Shown here piece by piece: positions 9,236-20,984 of a DNA stretch of 64,000 nt. Made by a program: the position numbers and the translations under genes. This DNA is from Aspidapion aeneum. Its lineage: Eukaryota > Arthropoda > Insecta > Coleoptera > Brentidae. Below the pieces are notes generated by a model, which saw nothing but the letters and a program-made list of their open reading frames with translations, was not told the origin of the DNA and searched no databases. Position 1 is the first letter of the stretch. Every line of letters starts with the position of its first letter. Location of the stretch: positions 82,865,321 through 82,929,320 of the forward strand of contig OY755040.1 of assembly GCA_963576565.1 (NCBI GenBank), in the 5' to 3' direction.

Positions 9236-10872
9236 AATAAAAAGAACCAATTAATTAAATTGACAAATTTATAATTGATAAATAAAAAACTCTGTTACAT
9301 AAACGATGTCCAAAATTATTAATTTTGTAAGTTAATAAAATAATAAAATAAAATGAAAAACATCAAAAAAACATAAAATCAAAAGCAATATAAAATTAAT
9401 TAACAGCAAGACAAGACCCAAATGACAATTTAAGTTAGATACAAAAAATATAACTTACCAGAGTACTATCGGGAAATACTGCCCTGGTGGCATGTATATC
9501 ATTTTGAACAACAATTATTATTTTGAAAAAATAAAATAAAAATACTAAAATGTTAATTTATCAAAAATTAACTTTTAAGTGAAGATAACTTTAAGCTTAA
9601 TAACCTCAAGACTCAAAACTGAACTACCGACTTGTTTCCTCAAAGTTACGCTTTTTATGCAAGGGAGGCTGGGACAAACTACCCTGGTAGGGAACCCATT
9701 ATCCCCCCTTTAAAGAGCTTGGGGGAACCAAGTCAGTGGCGTTTCTTATAATCATAGATTTTACTCTATCATTATAGTTAATGTGATAGACAAGAAAACC
9801 TAACCAAAAACAGAAATAAAATAACATTTTTATTGACAACACTTTCTTATCTCAAAGTTTTTTGATAGCCAATCACGATAAAGGGAAAACCCTCTATCTA
9901 CTTGATGTATCCCCTCGTTTAACCATTACGACTCCCACTCTAGACTTTTCAGCAGTTTTCCTGTCATCAACCAATTTTCTGTGTGGTAGGCGGCAACCAG
10001 TTGTTTACCATTTTGGAGGGAGGCGGAACCACTTTCTTATCTTAACAGAACCATATTTTGCGTTTTTCGTTTTTCCAAGATGGTTTCATACAGTGGCACA
10101 GTCAGGGGTAAATTCATTCCTGACATATGCCCCCCGCCAATTTGTCGGCGACCTCGACGATAAGACGTCCCATGGGTCAAAGGTTGTTTGGATTTGACTA
10201 TAACCAAACTCTGGAACCATTCATCTATTCTGTGGTACTGACATCGAATGCTGGGAGTCGTTTTTAGGCCGTTCGGTGTATTTCCATGTGTTGCACACCA
10301 TTGACATGTAACAAAACGAGGCATTAGTTCTGGGCTTATCAGTGTTGGCAGAGTATGAGAGATTTTGTGGTTGTCTTTACAATATTAAAAATTTTAAACT
10401 TTAGTTACTTAATCCTGCCTAATTTTTTTATTTTGAAATAAAATATATTAAAAGCTGATTTTATACATACAAAAATGATTTAAACTATTATAGAACAAAA
10501 TTTAGTTATAATTATAATACTTTTTATAAAGTTGGGTCTATGTAACAGAGCCGTACTTAAACACTAAGTAGGTAATTTATAATCTCTTGTTGCTTATTTC
10601 CATTTAATACATACAATAAGCAAAAAGAGATCTTAATTTTACCAAAAAAATCTCTCAAACTTTTTGCATAATAAACATATTATGACTAATATGTGTACAT
10701 GCGTATCGAAACATCTTAAAACTCGAGTTTAAAAAATTGTTTCGGTAAAGGTTAATAAGGTTTCTTATTAGCCCAACCGAACCTGACCTCTCAATAGGTA
10801 GGTTTTTTTGTACCAGCTGGTTTTTATTGATTTTCCCCAAAAATTTTATATTTTTTTTATTATATCTTGAGT
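9236..10872. other. AT-rich segment inside BEL-1, origin unclear
   Basis: This lies between the integrase remnant and the env-like frame and does not resemble BEL coding sequence. It could be the 3' untranslated region and LTR of the element that supplied the env-like frame. TGGCACAGTCAGGGG at 10094-10108 looks like a gypsy-type primer-binding site, but on the strand opposite to the env frame. The 9640-9720 part is GC-richer. No terminal repeats or target duplication were found. Confidence 0.3.
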
Positions 10873-11745
10873 TCACTCTGTATTGAGTAAAACTTGAAAA
10901 TTTTCACCTGATGGAAGTGAAATTGTTGCAACTTGATTTTTTGTTATTAATTCCGGTAAATTAGTGTTGTTCTTCTTTTCTTTGGAAAATTTTATTAAGA
11001 AAATTATCATTATCCCCACTAAAAAAAGTAACATGCATGTAATTAAAAAAATTAATAGGACCTCCTCAGTTTTTAAAACAGTCTCGAGATTTTTTAAATC
11101 TTCTGCTGTAACTGATTTATAAAACGAGAACATTGTTATTATGTTTTGCTTCCACAGGATATATAAAATAAAACGACAAAATTATATTCCAACAAAGAAA
11201 TAAACCATTGTGCATATTGAATAACGTAGGTGGCTGAAGTGTTTTAATTTCATGAAAGTCGCTGACTATGTGTCTGACTGCCTCTGCTGTTGAAAGATTG
11301 AGATAAGGAGTCGCCAGCGACCAATTCTGATTTAGGCATTCCTTAAGATTTGTGAATACAGGGCTCGCCAAATGATTTTTGTCAAAAGAAATTAAAAATG
11401 ATTCCAAAGTTGTCCATACTGTAGGAATCAAATGGATTCCTAAAGATGGCAAAATAATTTTTTGACTGCAAGGAAATCGTTTTTTAATCAAAACATCATT
11501 ATTGACCAATAATTCGCATTGACAAGGAACTCTCATTTCTATGGCTCCTGGCTGGTCATAAAAATGTTCTGGTAAAAATTGTTCTTTATTTGGACATTTT
11601 ATTTTTACTTTTCTTTTTAAATGAGTAAAAATAAAAGTGTCATCGTCAACTTTCGAGACGATTGTTTGATTTGAGTGATGACATTTTAAGGGACAAACTT
11701 GTGACAGTTCCTTAATGGTTTTGCCAAGAAGTAAATTTTGAGAAC
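10873..11745 (-). pseudogene. Env-like protein fragment with membrane anchor, frameshifted
   Basis: The first frame (11745-11117) is fused at its N-terminus to the BEL RNase H start. It continues into a Cys-rich extracellular-like sequence (motifs QVCPLKCHH, VPCQCELLVNN, FPCSQK) and ends in a hydrophobic run. A second frame (11133-10873) overlaps it and supplies a strong transmembrane helix (LLIFLITCMLLFLVGIMIIF) followed by a basic cytoplasmic tail. This Cys pattern and single C-terminal anchor are typical of env-like glycoproteins of insect LTR elements such as errantiviruses and some BEL elements. No furin site is evident. The frameshift and missing N-terminus make it non-functional. Assignment rests on pattern, not alignment. 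Confidence 0.5.
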
Positions 11746-12770
11746 AAGTACTTCCAAAAGCGTCGGAAAATCCGTGTAATTCTTTGCGAGTCGGTTTGTC
11801 TATTGTAAGCATGCCAAGTATTGATGATATGAAGAGGCGGAAGAGAGTCCCACTCTATCTTTTCCTTCCATAAATCTTGCATCAGATGCTTGGCCAGTAA
11901 GGACACTGGAGAACAGAAACCTAACGGGTCAAATATTTTCATTATTCGAGAAAGGATTCCACGTTTAGTGCAAGGCTTATCGTCAGGTATAACAAGAAAT
12001 GTAAATGAATCTGTCAGTGGATTCCATTGGAGACCAAGCACCTTGACAAAATTAGGCTCTGCTTTGTCGAAAGAAATGATGAAATAAGTTCTGGTTTGTT
12101 AACTGCTTATTTTTTGAGCTTGAAACCACCACGACGTTATAGTGAAATGAGTTCTTGCTGTAGATCTATGGCCGAAACTACGGAATTGTAGCCGCCTAAA
12201 ACGTCATCGACGTAGACGTCTTTTAACAGAGCTCTAGAAGCATTAGGAAAGTTTTTAGACTCTAATCTAGCCAATTCCTGTAGAGTACGTATAGCCAAGT
12301 AAGGTGATGATTTAAGACCATAGACAACAGTTCTGAGAGAGTAGGTTTGAATGGGATCGATTTCAGAGAATCTCCATAAGATATTCTGATATCGTGTGTG
12401 CTCAGGTGTGACAAGAATTTGTCGAAACATTTTAACAACATCTGCAGTAAACACTACAGCATGATATCGACATTTCAGAAGTATTTCGCGGACATTAGAT
12501 TGAAGTTTAGCACCTGCGTACAATGTATCATTTAAAGATAAACCCCTTTTGTCAAGCATCAAAGACGCAGCGAATTTTTCCCCTATTGAAAACACCATAG
12601 TGGGGAATGAAATATGAACACTCTAAGATTTCTTTGGAACTAGGTGTAGGGACTGGAATCATGTGATTTGATAATATGTATTCCTTCATGAAGTCTTTGT
12701 ATGCGGTATTCTAGCGATTTAAACCTTTTTACGGCAATAGGATAAGTATCAATCAATCAATCAATAAAAC
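11746..12770 (-). pseudogene. BEL-1 reverse transcriptase and RNase H start
   Basis: 12770-12600 carries the RT N-terminal region in a broken frame. 12598-12137 is the RT palm: VVFTADVVKMFRQI holds the first catalytic Asp, YGLKSSPYLAIRTL follows, and VYVDDVLGG is the YVDD active site. 12041-11820 is the connection domain (LGLQWNP, KIFDPLGFCSPVSLLAKHLMQ). A frame change leads into ELHGFSDAFGS, the first RNase H Asp, after which BEL homology stops. The order matches BEL/Pao pol; at least three frameshifts or stops disable it. The segment continues on the far side of the LINE at 16111. Confidence 0.8.
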
Positions 12771-13162
12771 AGTGGGTACGGGTAGTCCTCGTCAGATGTC
12801 TATCAGGGGAAATGAATCGACCCCTGCCCTCCGTAGATTCCAGGTACTCTCCGACCCGGAGAGTTAGCACCTGTCTAGGGTCTCTTTCCCAGGGTTACGG
12901 GAGAAGACCACATCGATATGAAAGGCGGAGAAAATGGACCTCGGTACGGTGATCATAGCGTAGGTGGCAACCCTTTCTTTTAGGGATAGTATAAAAGACA
13001 GCTGTTGCCTTACAGTATGACGTTGGCTCGTCAAAGGCTAGAGGAGAAAAACCTTGATTAAAAATCCTGGCCCTCGAAGTAGGGGGTTGAGGCATTAGAC
13101 TGGTTCTCTAATACTTGTAAAACAAAGCAGTTACCAAAAAGCCTAAACAAAGCCTCGGAGCA

Positions 13163-13990
13163 ATGGATGGAAACTCTAGAAGACGAAAAAAGCAAAGACA
13201 AAGGACTATGAATATAGCTACATGGAACGTACAGGGACTGAATCAAAAGTTGGACATTATTGCAACCGAAGTTCAGAATTGTAAGATCGATATCATTGCA
13301 CTTACAGAGACAAAAAAGAAAGGAACAGGTACGAATAGTGTCGGCAATTTCGTCCATATATTCACTGGAGTCCCAAAAGAAAGAAGAGCAGTCAGAGGGG
13401 TATCCTTATTAATAATGAAAAACCTAAAAAATAAGATTACCGACTACGATTGCATTAGTGAAAACATACTTCGAGTGAACATTAAGATGCTTGGTCATAA
13501 TATAAGCATAATAGCAGTCTACGCACCATCAGATGACGAAAAAGTAGCTACAAAACAACTGTTCTTTGACCAACTTGATGAGACTATCACCAAAATCGGT
13601 AATACCAGAGAAATAATTATGCTTGGCGATTTTAATAGCCGAACTGGTAGACAAACCCAGAGCAAAGTGATAGGACCATTTGGAGAAGAAGTAACAAATG
13701 ATAATGGCTTGAGACTGATGCAATTGTGTGAAACCCACAACCTAAAAATAAATAATGGTTTTTTTAGGCATAAGGATATTCATCGATATACCTGGATTCA
13801 GCCAACAAGAAATCTTAAATCAATCATTGACTATGCTATAGGTGGACAACACTCGCAATTAAAGTGGTATGATGTGCGAGCACTTCGTGGTATTACCTGT
13901 GGATCTGACCACCATCTGGTAAAAGCAAAATATTATTCCCTTTCAGAAAAACACATAAGGACGAAAGTATTGAAGAAAATGAAAACCTAG
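13163..13990 (+). pseudogene. RTE LINE copy 1: endonuclease domain
   Basis: A 275-residue frame starting MDGNSRRRKKQRQR, then the AP-endonuclease fold typical of RTE LINEs. Visible are MNIATWNVQGLNQ, IIALTETKKKG (catalytic Glu), VYAPSDD, IIMLGDFNSRTG (Asp/Asn active-site pair) and SDHHLVKAKY (catalytic SDH). This enzyme nicks target DNA to prime reverse transcription. The frame ends at 13990 through a frameshift; the continuation (ENENLECIEDNQKY) is in another frame, followed by a nonsense codon near 14198 and another frameshift in the A-run at 14331. The start is supported by the same Met in copy 2. Confidence 0.85.
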
Positions 13991-14329
13991 AATGCATCGA
14001 AGACAATCAAAAATACAACTTTAGAAGTCTAGAAATCGAAAGTACTCAAAGATTGTATCAGAACCGATTAGATAAAAAATTAATAAACACAGAACACTCA
14101 TTTGAAGAGATATATACAAACATAATAAAAAGCTTGAAGGAAGCAAGCATCGAAGCTGTTGGATACCAAGATAATAGAAATAGCAGGAAGATGTGGTAGA
14201 CGGAAAAAATACAGGAAATGGTCAAAGAGAAAAAACGCACATACTTGAAATGGCTCAGTACTAAAGAACAAAGAGACCTAGAAATCTACAGGGAAACCAA
14301 AAGACAGCTGAGAAATTTGATACGCACAG

Positions 14330-16030
14330 AAAAAAAATGAACTGTTCGAGCGCAAATGCCACGATATCAATACACACGTAGGAGGTAGGCAGAGTTCTGA
14401 AGTATGGAAATTCATTTCTACAGTAAAAAACCCAACAAAAGAAAAAGTAAACATCCAGATCATCAAACCAGAACAATGGACAGAACACTACAAGGAACTG
14501 CTGCATGAAACGAGACCCGAATATCTGGCAGCCTCTCCGAGGAGAGACATAGAAGTACACGGAGAGGCAGTAATCATCGAAAAAGAAATGATAAAAAATA
14601 GTATTAAAAAGCTTAAATCCGGAAAAGCTAGCGGACCTGGAGGAATATATGCTGAAATGCTCAAATATGGATCAGAGAAACTAATCGAAAATCTCACATA
14701 TATTATCAATCAATGCATAAACGGACATCCAGTACCTGATGATTGGAAAATTGCATTCATATCCTCAATACATAAAAAAGGAAACAAGCTGGATTGCAAC
14801 AATTACAGAGGAATTTCAGTAACTAGTACTCTCAGTAGATTGTACGGTAGGATTCTTAGAGATCTAATAGAGAAGGATTTTCATGAACAAGAAGAAGAAG
14901 AGCAAAGTGGGTTTCGTGCAGGCAGATCTTGTAGTGATAATGTTTTTTGTCTTAAACAAGTAATTGAGAAAAGAAGCGCCAGAAATATAGAGACTCATGT
15001 TACCTTTGTGGACCTACAAAAAGCATATGATACCGTTCCAGTAGAAAAACTATGGACAGTGCTAGAGCAGACTAATATCAATCATACATACATAAAAGCG
15101 ATAAAAGAACTATACAAAGGGTCAAAATCTAAAATTAAAATTGGAAATCGACTTTCAAAAGAATTCCTGGTAACAAAAGGCTTAAGACAGGGATGTTGTA
15201 TTTCTCCAACTCTTTTTAAAATATATATCGCAGTAGCTCTAAAAAACTGGAAACGGAAAGTGCACGGCATGGGAATACAACTTAACGACCGATTTACCAT
15301 ATACACACTACAGTTTGCTGACGACCAAGTAATTGTAGCTAATGATAAAGAGGACATGGAGTATATGATGAGAAAGTTAATGGAAGAATACCAAAAGTGG
15401 GGATTAACCGTGAACGTGGACAAGACACAGTACTTATGTATTGGAAACGAATCTAGTGAGTTAGAACTAGACAATGGACAAGTAATATCTCCATGCAATG
15501 AGTATGTATACTTGGGTGTCACATTTGATAAGACAGGAACAGACTGTAAAGAACTGGAAAAAGGAATAGTAAAAGCAAAAAAGGTTATTAGATGTCTTAA
15601 CAGTATTTTATGGAGCAGAGAGATAAAAAAGAATGTAAAATTTAACATATATGAAACAATGGTGAAAAGCACGCTGTTGTATGGAATAGAGACTTGTCGC
15701 GTAACAGAAAAATACAAAACAAAAATGGAAAGTGTCGAAATGGATGCAATAAGAAGATCAATGAGAATATCTAGAACAGACCACATAAGAAATGAGATCA
15801 TAAAAGAAAGAATGGGAATCGAAGGGAGCATAACGAATGACATCACTAAAAGACAACTGATATGGTACGGCCATGTACAACGGATGAACGACGAAAGATT
15901 ACCAAAGCAGGTCCTAGAATGGCAACCAATAGGGCGCAGAAAAAGAGGGCGTCCTAAACTAGAATGGCAACAGTCAATCCAAAGATCAATGAGTCAAAAA
16001 AATCTGACAGAAGATGATTGTCAGGATTGA
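14330..16030 (+). pseudogene. RTE LINE copy 1: reverse transcriptase domain
   Basis: Open for about 565 codons; the internal Met at 14588 is not the natural start, since homologous sequence extends upstream in frame. RT motifs in order: KSGKASGPGGI, NYRGISVTSTLSRLYGRIL, SGFRAGRSCSDN, FVDLQKAYDTV (first catalytic Asp), GLRQGCCISPTLF, LQFADDQVIV (catalytic ADD), NVDKTQYLCIG and YLGVTFD. The C-terminus has WYGHVQRMNDERLPKQVLEW and GRRKRGRPKLEW, the basic tail usual in RTE elements. A TGA ends it at 16030 slightly before the expected C-terminus. The RT itself looks intact, but upstream breaks separate it from the endonuclease. Confidence 0.85.
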
Positions 16031-16110
16031 AGGAGGTGGAGAATAGGCGTCGGACAACGTAGAAAAACGTTCTAAACCGACTAAATAAAAAATAAAAAAA
16101 TCAATAAAAC

Positions 16111-16940
16111 TATGAATCTGCCTGATTCGTTACGAGATACTGTGTCCGAAAAGATTTTTTCACATAGAATAACTTCAGGGCTTCTGTGAACTTTATGTGA
16201 AACTTGTTCTATTTCCCAAAATTTCTCTAAACACACATCTAAGGGCGATTCTAGAGATGTATAACAGCTAACGACTGTACTTGGCTTGGATTGAATCGAA
16301 GCGTCTACCTTACCAATCAAGACGTAACCGAAAACACTGTTAAAAGCGCTAGCTTGCCCTTTTTGACCATGGATGACTCCATTTCTTAAAATCTGAGGAA
16401 ATAATTCACAACCGAGTAAAATATCTATGGGGCTAGGTATGTTGAAAGTTTGGTCTGAAAGTTTAATGTTCCGAATATGATCCCATTGACTGGAATCTAT
16501 AGAAACAGAGGGAATATTGGAACATAATTGAGGCAAGACTAAAGCCTCAAACTGAAAGGATCTATTCTTCCCTGCGGTCGAATAATGCAATTAGTTTTGC
16601 CTTTGGTAGTCGAAGATGCCTTTTGATTTAGACCTTGAATGGAAATGGAAAATTTTTCTCTAGGGAGGCCTAGTCTATTAAGGCATTTTTTCCGAAATGA
16701 AATTGGCTTCAGATGCTGAATCTAACAAAATCCGCACGGGTTGGTAATTTCCTCTAGAATCCAAAATGTCAGCTACCACTGTTGAAAGTAGAAAAGTAGA
16801 TTGATTGGGAATAGTTGTGGCGTGACAATTGGTTGAGGAAGTACCTTGTGAAACAGAAAGACAGTGTGGATTTTCCTGAGTACTAGTATTTGAACCCTGC
16901 TGAACACGAGTATTGTTCTAACGGGGGCACAGTAAACTGT
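16111..16940 (-). pseudogene. BEL-1 protease region
   Basis: The aspartic protease signature LLDSASEANFISEK is visible at about 16690-16740, in a frame different from the long downstream frame (16590-16111). The latter has IPSPIDILLGCELFPQIL, FGYVLIGKVD and LEKFWEIEQV, the conserved stretch between protease and RT in BEL/Pao pol. It ends GRFIVLL at the LINE insertion; RT resumes at 12770. Protease would cut the gag-pol polyprotein. Frameshifts and a stop make it inactive. Confidence 0.75.
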
Positions 16941-18215
16941 GGTGTTTAGGGCCATACCCTCTGCAGCTATAAGAAGGAGAAAAATTCCTTGTTTGGTGAG
17001 AAAAATGCATGCAATTTTCACATAAGTTAATTTGTCTTACATAGGAAAGTCTTTCTTCTGAATTTTATTTAGGAAATCGAGACATCTGGCTAGGACGTGA
17101 TTGGACTGGCATAAATGACATTTGACATTGGAATTAAATGGTTTATTTGATTGAATTGGATTGCTCGAAACTGTAGTATTGAAAATTGAAGTTGATGTAT
17201 TTTTAGGATAATTATTGTGACTAAAGTTCCGCTGATTATTATTCAGGGGCTTAGCATGGTTTGAACTAAAGGGGGGCTTATTAATTGACTGCATATGTTG
17301 GACAGACTCCAAGGCTATACAGTGATTTTCTATAAAGCTGTTACAAGTCAGTGTAAGAAGGAATGTCGACTTGGCTTTTCTCTCTGCTATAATATAGCTC
17401 AAACTCTGTGCGTAGCTTAACGTCCAACTTGGAAAGCAATTGATTAAATGTAAGAAAGTCTCACTCTGTCGTAGGAAAACCGAGTTCCGTCAAAATGGCT
17501 AAGTTTTCGGAAAAAGTGTCTAACATAAAACGGAGCTCTTTCGCAGAACTGGTTTTCACCGAAACAGAATTTATAGCATTTAAAGCAGTCGTAGCTATGA
17601 CACGCTTATTTTGATATCTCTTGACTAGAGCCTCATATGCAATATAATAATTGCTGTCAGATAATGGAATTGTTTTTACCAGACTGAGTGCTTCGTTAGT
17701 CACTGAACTACGTGCTGAAGCTTTTCTATATCGCTCAAGTCGCTATCATGAATCATGACCTTGTAGAGGTCAAACCAATGTTGCCAATTTTTATAGTTGC
17801 CATCGAAACTAGGCAACTTGGGTAAAGGAAAAGATCTAGAACTTGACCTAGGGCTATAGGCAGAAGTATTTAGTGAAACGAAATTAGTATTGCTGGCTCG
17901 AAAAATATTGTAATAAATGCCACGACATTCATAAAAAAGTAAATCAAATATTTTTCTTATGTTGTCCTGCTCATCAAAATCGAGTCCCAACTCCTCGAGG
18001 GATCCGATGATTTGGTTATGAGACGCGTAAAACTTTTGTTGACATTGATCATTATCCTCGTACCTAGATTTGAAAAGGAACTGGAACGAAGAGTCTGCCT
18101 TCGCCTGCTTTGCGACCTCATTCGATTCGGTTATTTGAGTTACACAAATAGCACGCTTGTCTAGCAATATTGTCTTTTTTGGTTTTGACATTTTGATTTT
18201 CAAAATTGCCTTCAT
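16941..18215 (-). pseudogene. BEL-1 gag, frameshifted
   Basis: It starts near 18190 (MSKPKKTILLDKRA) and contains LPKLPSFDGNYKNWQHWFDLY, the core of the conserved BEL/Pao gag domain (DUF1759). A frame change at about 17700 leads to VKRYQNKRVIATTALNAI and MLDTFSENLAILTELG. A further change leads to the nucleocapsid part with a Cys/His knuckle CHLCQSNHVLARC near 17085 and a second Cys-rich knuckle near 17000. Gag forms the particle and packages RNA. At least two frameshifts inactivate it. Confidence 0.8.
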
Positions 18216-18569
18216 TTAAAAACTAAAGGTTTGTTAAAACTTCTAAAACGCTTTAAAATCCAATTTTAGTTCATAAAATGAAAGAAAAAAATAATTAATA
18301 AAAATTTCATTAAATTAAAGAATTTTTAATTTATTTTAATTATTTATTAATTAGTAATTAGTAAATTTAAATTTAATAATGCATTGGTCTACTATACCTT
18401 TTAATTCCATAGGTATATTCGGTATTCGATATATAACTCACTCGAGTTGATATTTTTAACACACGTGACTTAAGAAAATACGAAAAATCTCACCGAAAAC
18501 TGAAAATTTTGGAAATTTGTAAGTTTGGAAAGTTACAGGATAACTGCTGCAAATGTAAATTGAAAGAAA

Positions 18570-18586
18570 CCGGTTAGAAGGACCAT
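18570..18586 (-). other. BEL-1 primer-binding site
   Basis: On the minus strand, five bases inside the 5' LTR, lies TGGTCCTTCTAACCGG. BEL-2 has TGGTCCTTCGAGCCGG at the same distance from its own LTR end (59291), which supports both as primer-binding sites for the same tRNA type. Confidence 0.65.
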
Positions 18587-18590
18587 CCAA

Positions 18591-18996
18591 TGAGGGTGCA
18601 AACGTAAGTTGGGTTGAGTTTAGGATGGCTGGTTCACCACTTACACCACTCATTCGAGAAATACCCAAATTTTTGAGATAACGAATTAAAAAACGCAATT
18701 GTAAAGTTTATTGAAGGTAAATCAGAAAGAACGATGCATATAAAATATCTAAAGTGCATCTACCTTAGTTTTCATCTAGTTGCAGTCGTTTTGGTCGCTT
18801 GGAAGATAGGAAAAACGGGAAAATTGTAGCACTCATGGCGTTTCTTGTGCTTCTTGTCGGTTTCCCGATTGCGACTTCTCGCGCGTGTCTCGGTGCGGGG
18901 ATAAATCATATGCATATACCCCGCGAAATTTGAAATGAAAAATAATATTAAAATATAAAGGTAGCCAAAAGCTGGCAAATAATTCTTGCATCAACA
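18591..18996 (-). repeat. BEL-1 5' LTR
   Basis: Starts TGAGGGTGCAAACG and ends CATCAACA; partner of 7989-8395. The target duplication CAAAC follows at 18997-19001. Confidence 0.9.
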
Positions 18997-19001
18997 CAAA
19001 C

Positions 19002-20020
19002 AGTTTTAAAATAAATGTTATCTAAGGGTAGTTTTTTAAGGGTTTGAAATTATAAACATAGGTACATAAAGTTTTACCGTATAATCGTTTTATTATGATT
19101 TTTCCTCAAATATATGTGTATACTAAAAGCTTTAGTTTCTAAGATATCTACAAAAATGTAATATATCCATATACATATATAGCGTGGTTTTTGACAGCCT
19201 TGGCGAAAAATCATGAAATAAAAATCTGAAAGTGGCATATTAATACGAGAATGTGTTAAAACGCTATGTAAGTACCTTTGTTTATAATTTTTAACCCTTA
19301 ATAAACCACACTTATGTTCCATTTATTTTGTCTAAACCCCTTTGTCACATTTAAGTTAAGTCACTTTTTTCTAAAATTTTATTAAAATTACTTTAATATC
19401 TTGTTAAGCTGGAATTTCAAATAAAATAAAAGTGTGCATATCCACGTATTTTAAAACTGCTCTTAACCAGAAGTTGAATAGTTTTAGCATTAAGCTTTTT
19501 TTTAGCACAGTTCCTAATTGTATAAAAATTAAATTTTCTAAATCTCATTGGTGGTCTGGCTGGTATCAACCATTTCCCTAATCTTTACTTAAAGTTGTTT
19601 AACTTTAAAAAGCAAAAACATAATTTTAGTAATTGGTGATTGGTACAAGTGGGCATCAAGCTTAATATTATAAAGTATATTAACATTTGAAAACAAGTTA
19701 CACTTTATAGTATAGACCGAATTATTTTGCGTATTTTTTCTGTCTTGACTTTTTTTAAAAAAATATTAGTTTTCGAGAAAATCGCAAGAAATTGATTTTT
19801 AGAACATTTGGGGTTTAGATCCAGCGAAGCTCAAGGAGCATTTCGGCGGAGAATATGTGGGGGTGTGATCCAGATGCTAAGGAATAATTATATACAAATT
19901 CAGCTTGCACCTATTTTTTTCCAGGTGAAGGGCCTGAATGCCCGCAGGCAAAAATTTGAAGAGAAGTGGACTAAAAATATGGAAGAAAATGTTTACGTAT
20001 TTTCCCATGTCACAACTATT
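19002..20020. other. AT-rich DNA, nothing recognised
   Basis: Only short frames with no recognisable motif. No terminal or tandem repeats seen before the foldback element. Confidence 0.4.
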
Positions 20021-20361
20021 TAACAAAAACATTTCATGTAAAAAAAAGCCAAGTACGCGAAAATGGCATCCCGTAAGAAGAATTAAGATAAAAGTAAAGC
20101 CAAGTTCTCCAATACAAATTTTAAAATGAAAGGTTTATACTAGTTTGGAAATATTTTTCTAAACTTGGCTATTACGGCTGTAAATTACTAATCTAAAGAA
20201 GTTTGGCTGTAATAGCAAAGTTTAAAAAAACATTTCCAAACTAGTAAGAACCTTTCATTTTGAAATTTGTATTGGAGAAGTTGGCTTTACTTTTATCTCA
20301 ATTCTTTTTACGGAATGCCATTTTCGCGTACTGGCTTTTTTTACATGAAATGTTTTTGTTA
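20021..20361. mobile_element. TA-flanked foldback MITE (341 bp)
   Basis: Two arms of roughly 160 bp are near-perfect inverted repeats. The left end TAACAAAAACATTTCATG reappears inverted as CATGAAATGTTTTTGTTA at the right. The arms meet at a short spacer near 20190. Removing the terminal TA from each side leaves ends ACAAAAACATT, consistent with TA target duplication by a Tc1/mariner-type transposase. No coding capacity. Transcripts would fold into a long hairpin. Confidence 0.8.
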
Positions 20362-20505
20362 TGATTTTGCTTTCGGCGTAAACTAACTTAATATACTAGT
20401 TGCAAAAAGTGTAGTCGAATCTAATCTTATGTGACTTATCTATGCAACTATTAAACCATTTTTTTTTTAAATTTTTTTAAAAATATATTTTTTTAATTAC
20501 CTTTA

Positions 20506-20667
20506 CTGTCCTCCCTTTGGAAGATCGAAATTGGTGTACACCTAACCTTGGCCAATTAATCGAAAACTTATTTTAACCTGTTCAGGCACGTCAATGTTAA
20601 GATACGGTTTCGATCAAATGTCCAAGGTTAGGTCAACACCAATTTGGCCGTCCCAAATTGAGGACAG
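20506..20667. mobile_element. Second foldback repeat (about 80-bp arms)
   Basis: CTGTCCTCCCTTTGG at 20506 pairs, inverted, with the segment ending AGGACAG at 20667. Internal segments such as TGGTGTACACCTAACCTTGG match inverted counterparts with scattered mismatches. More diverged than the neighbouring foldback. Target duplication not resolved. Confidence 0.6.
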
Positions 20668-20984
20668 GAGAGCTATAATTTTATTTTATTTATTAAATTC
20701 CAAAAATAAATTGGCAACGTCGCGGTGCCGTGTCCATAGACGCTCCTCTCGTTTCTAACGACGGTTTCTTGAAGTTGGTCAGCTGAGCTGTCACTTTTTT
20801 CAACTAACCATTTATCATTCCATGTTTTTGATGTTCTGTGTTTGTTTTCTTTGAGGATGCGTTCATGATTAACGCCGTGTGCACCAGACGCGCCCGGCGT
20901 TAAATATTTCTGGTTAGGAAGTATGTTTATATCATGTCAAAGTCAAAAGTGTTACTGCGTATGACAAGGACAATATCCCAGACA

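Larger units (their letters stand above)
12771..16100 (+). mobile_element. RTE-clade LINE copy 1, near full length, inserted in BEL-1
   Basis: The copy begins AGTGGGTACGGGTAG, exactly as copy 2 does at 56572, so the 5' end is probably complete. It ends in an A-rich tail (AATAAAAAATAAAAAAA). The 10-bp repeat TCAATAAAAC flanks it at 12761-12770 and 16101-16110, a clean target duplication. It has a 390-bp 5' UTR and one apurinic-type endonuclease plus RT frame, broken by three lesions. It splits BEL-1 pol between the protease and RT regions. Confidence 0.9.
7989..18996 (-). mobile_element. BEL/Pao LTR retrotransposon BEL-1, complete ends, nested insertions
   Basis: Two direct LTRs (407 and 406 bp) bound the element, with an exact 5-bp target duplication CAAAC at 7984-7988 and 18997-19001. 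Coding order on the minus strand is gag, protease, RT, RNase H start, then integrase remnant, as in BEL/Pao. The element is split by an RTE LINE (12771-16100). Between the RNase H start and the integrase lies a 2.5-kb segment with an env-like frame. I count about 21 differences between the LTRs (around 5%), so it is an old insertion. Frameshifts and deletions make it inactive. Confidence 0.9.

Noticed and set aside
10094..10108. TGGCACAGTCAGGGG as a gypsy primer-binding site on the plus strand
   Set aside because: No LTR could be delimited upstream of it, and the neighbouring env-like frame is on the other strand; kept only as a note.
15082..15846. 254-codon minus-strand frame
   Set aside because: Exactly antisense to the RT domain of RTE LINE copy 1; no independent homology.
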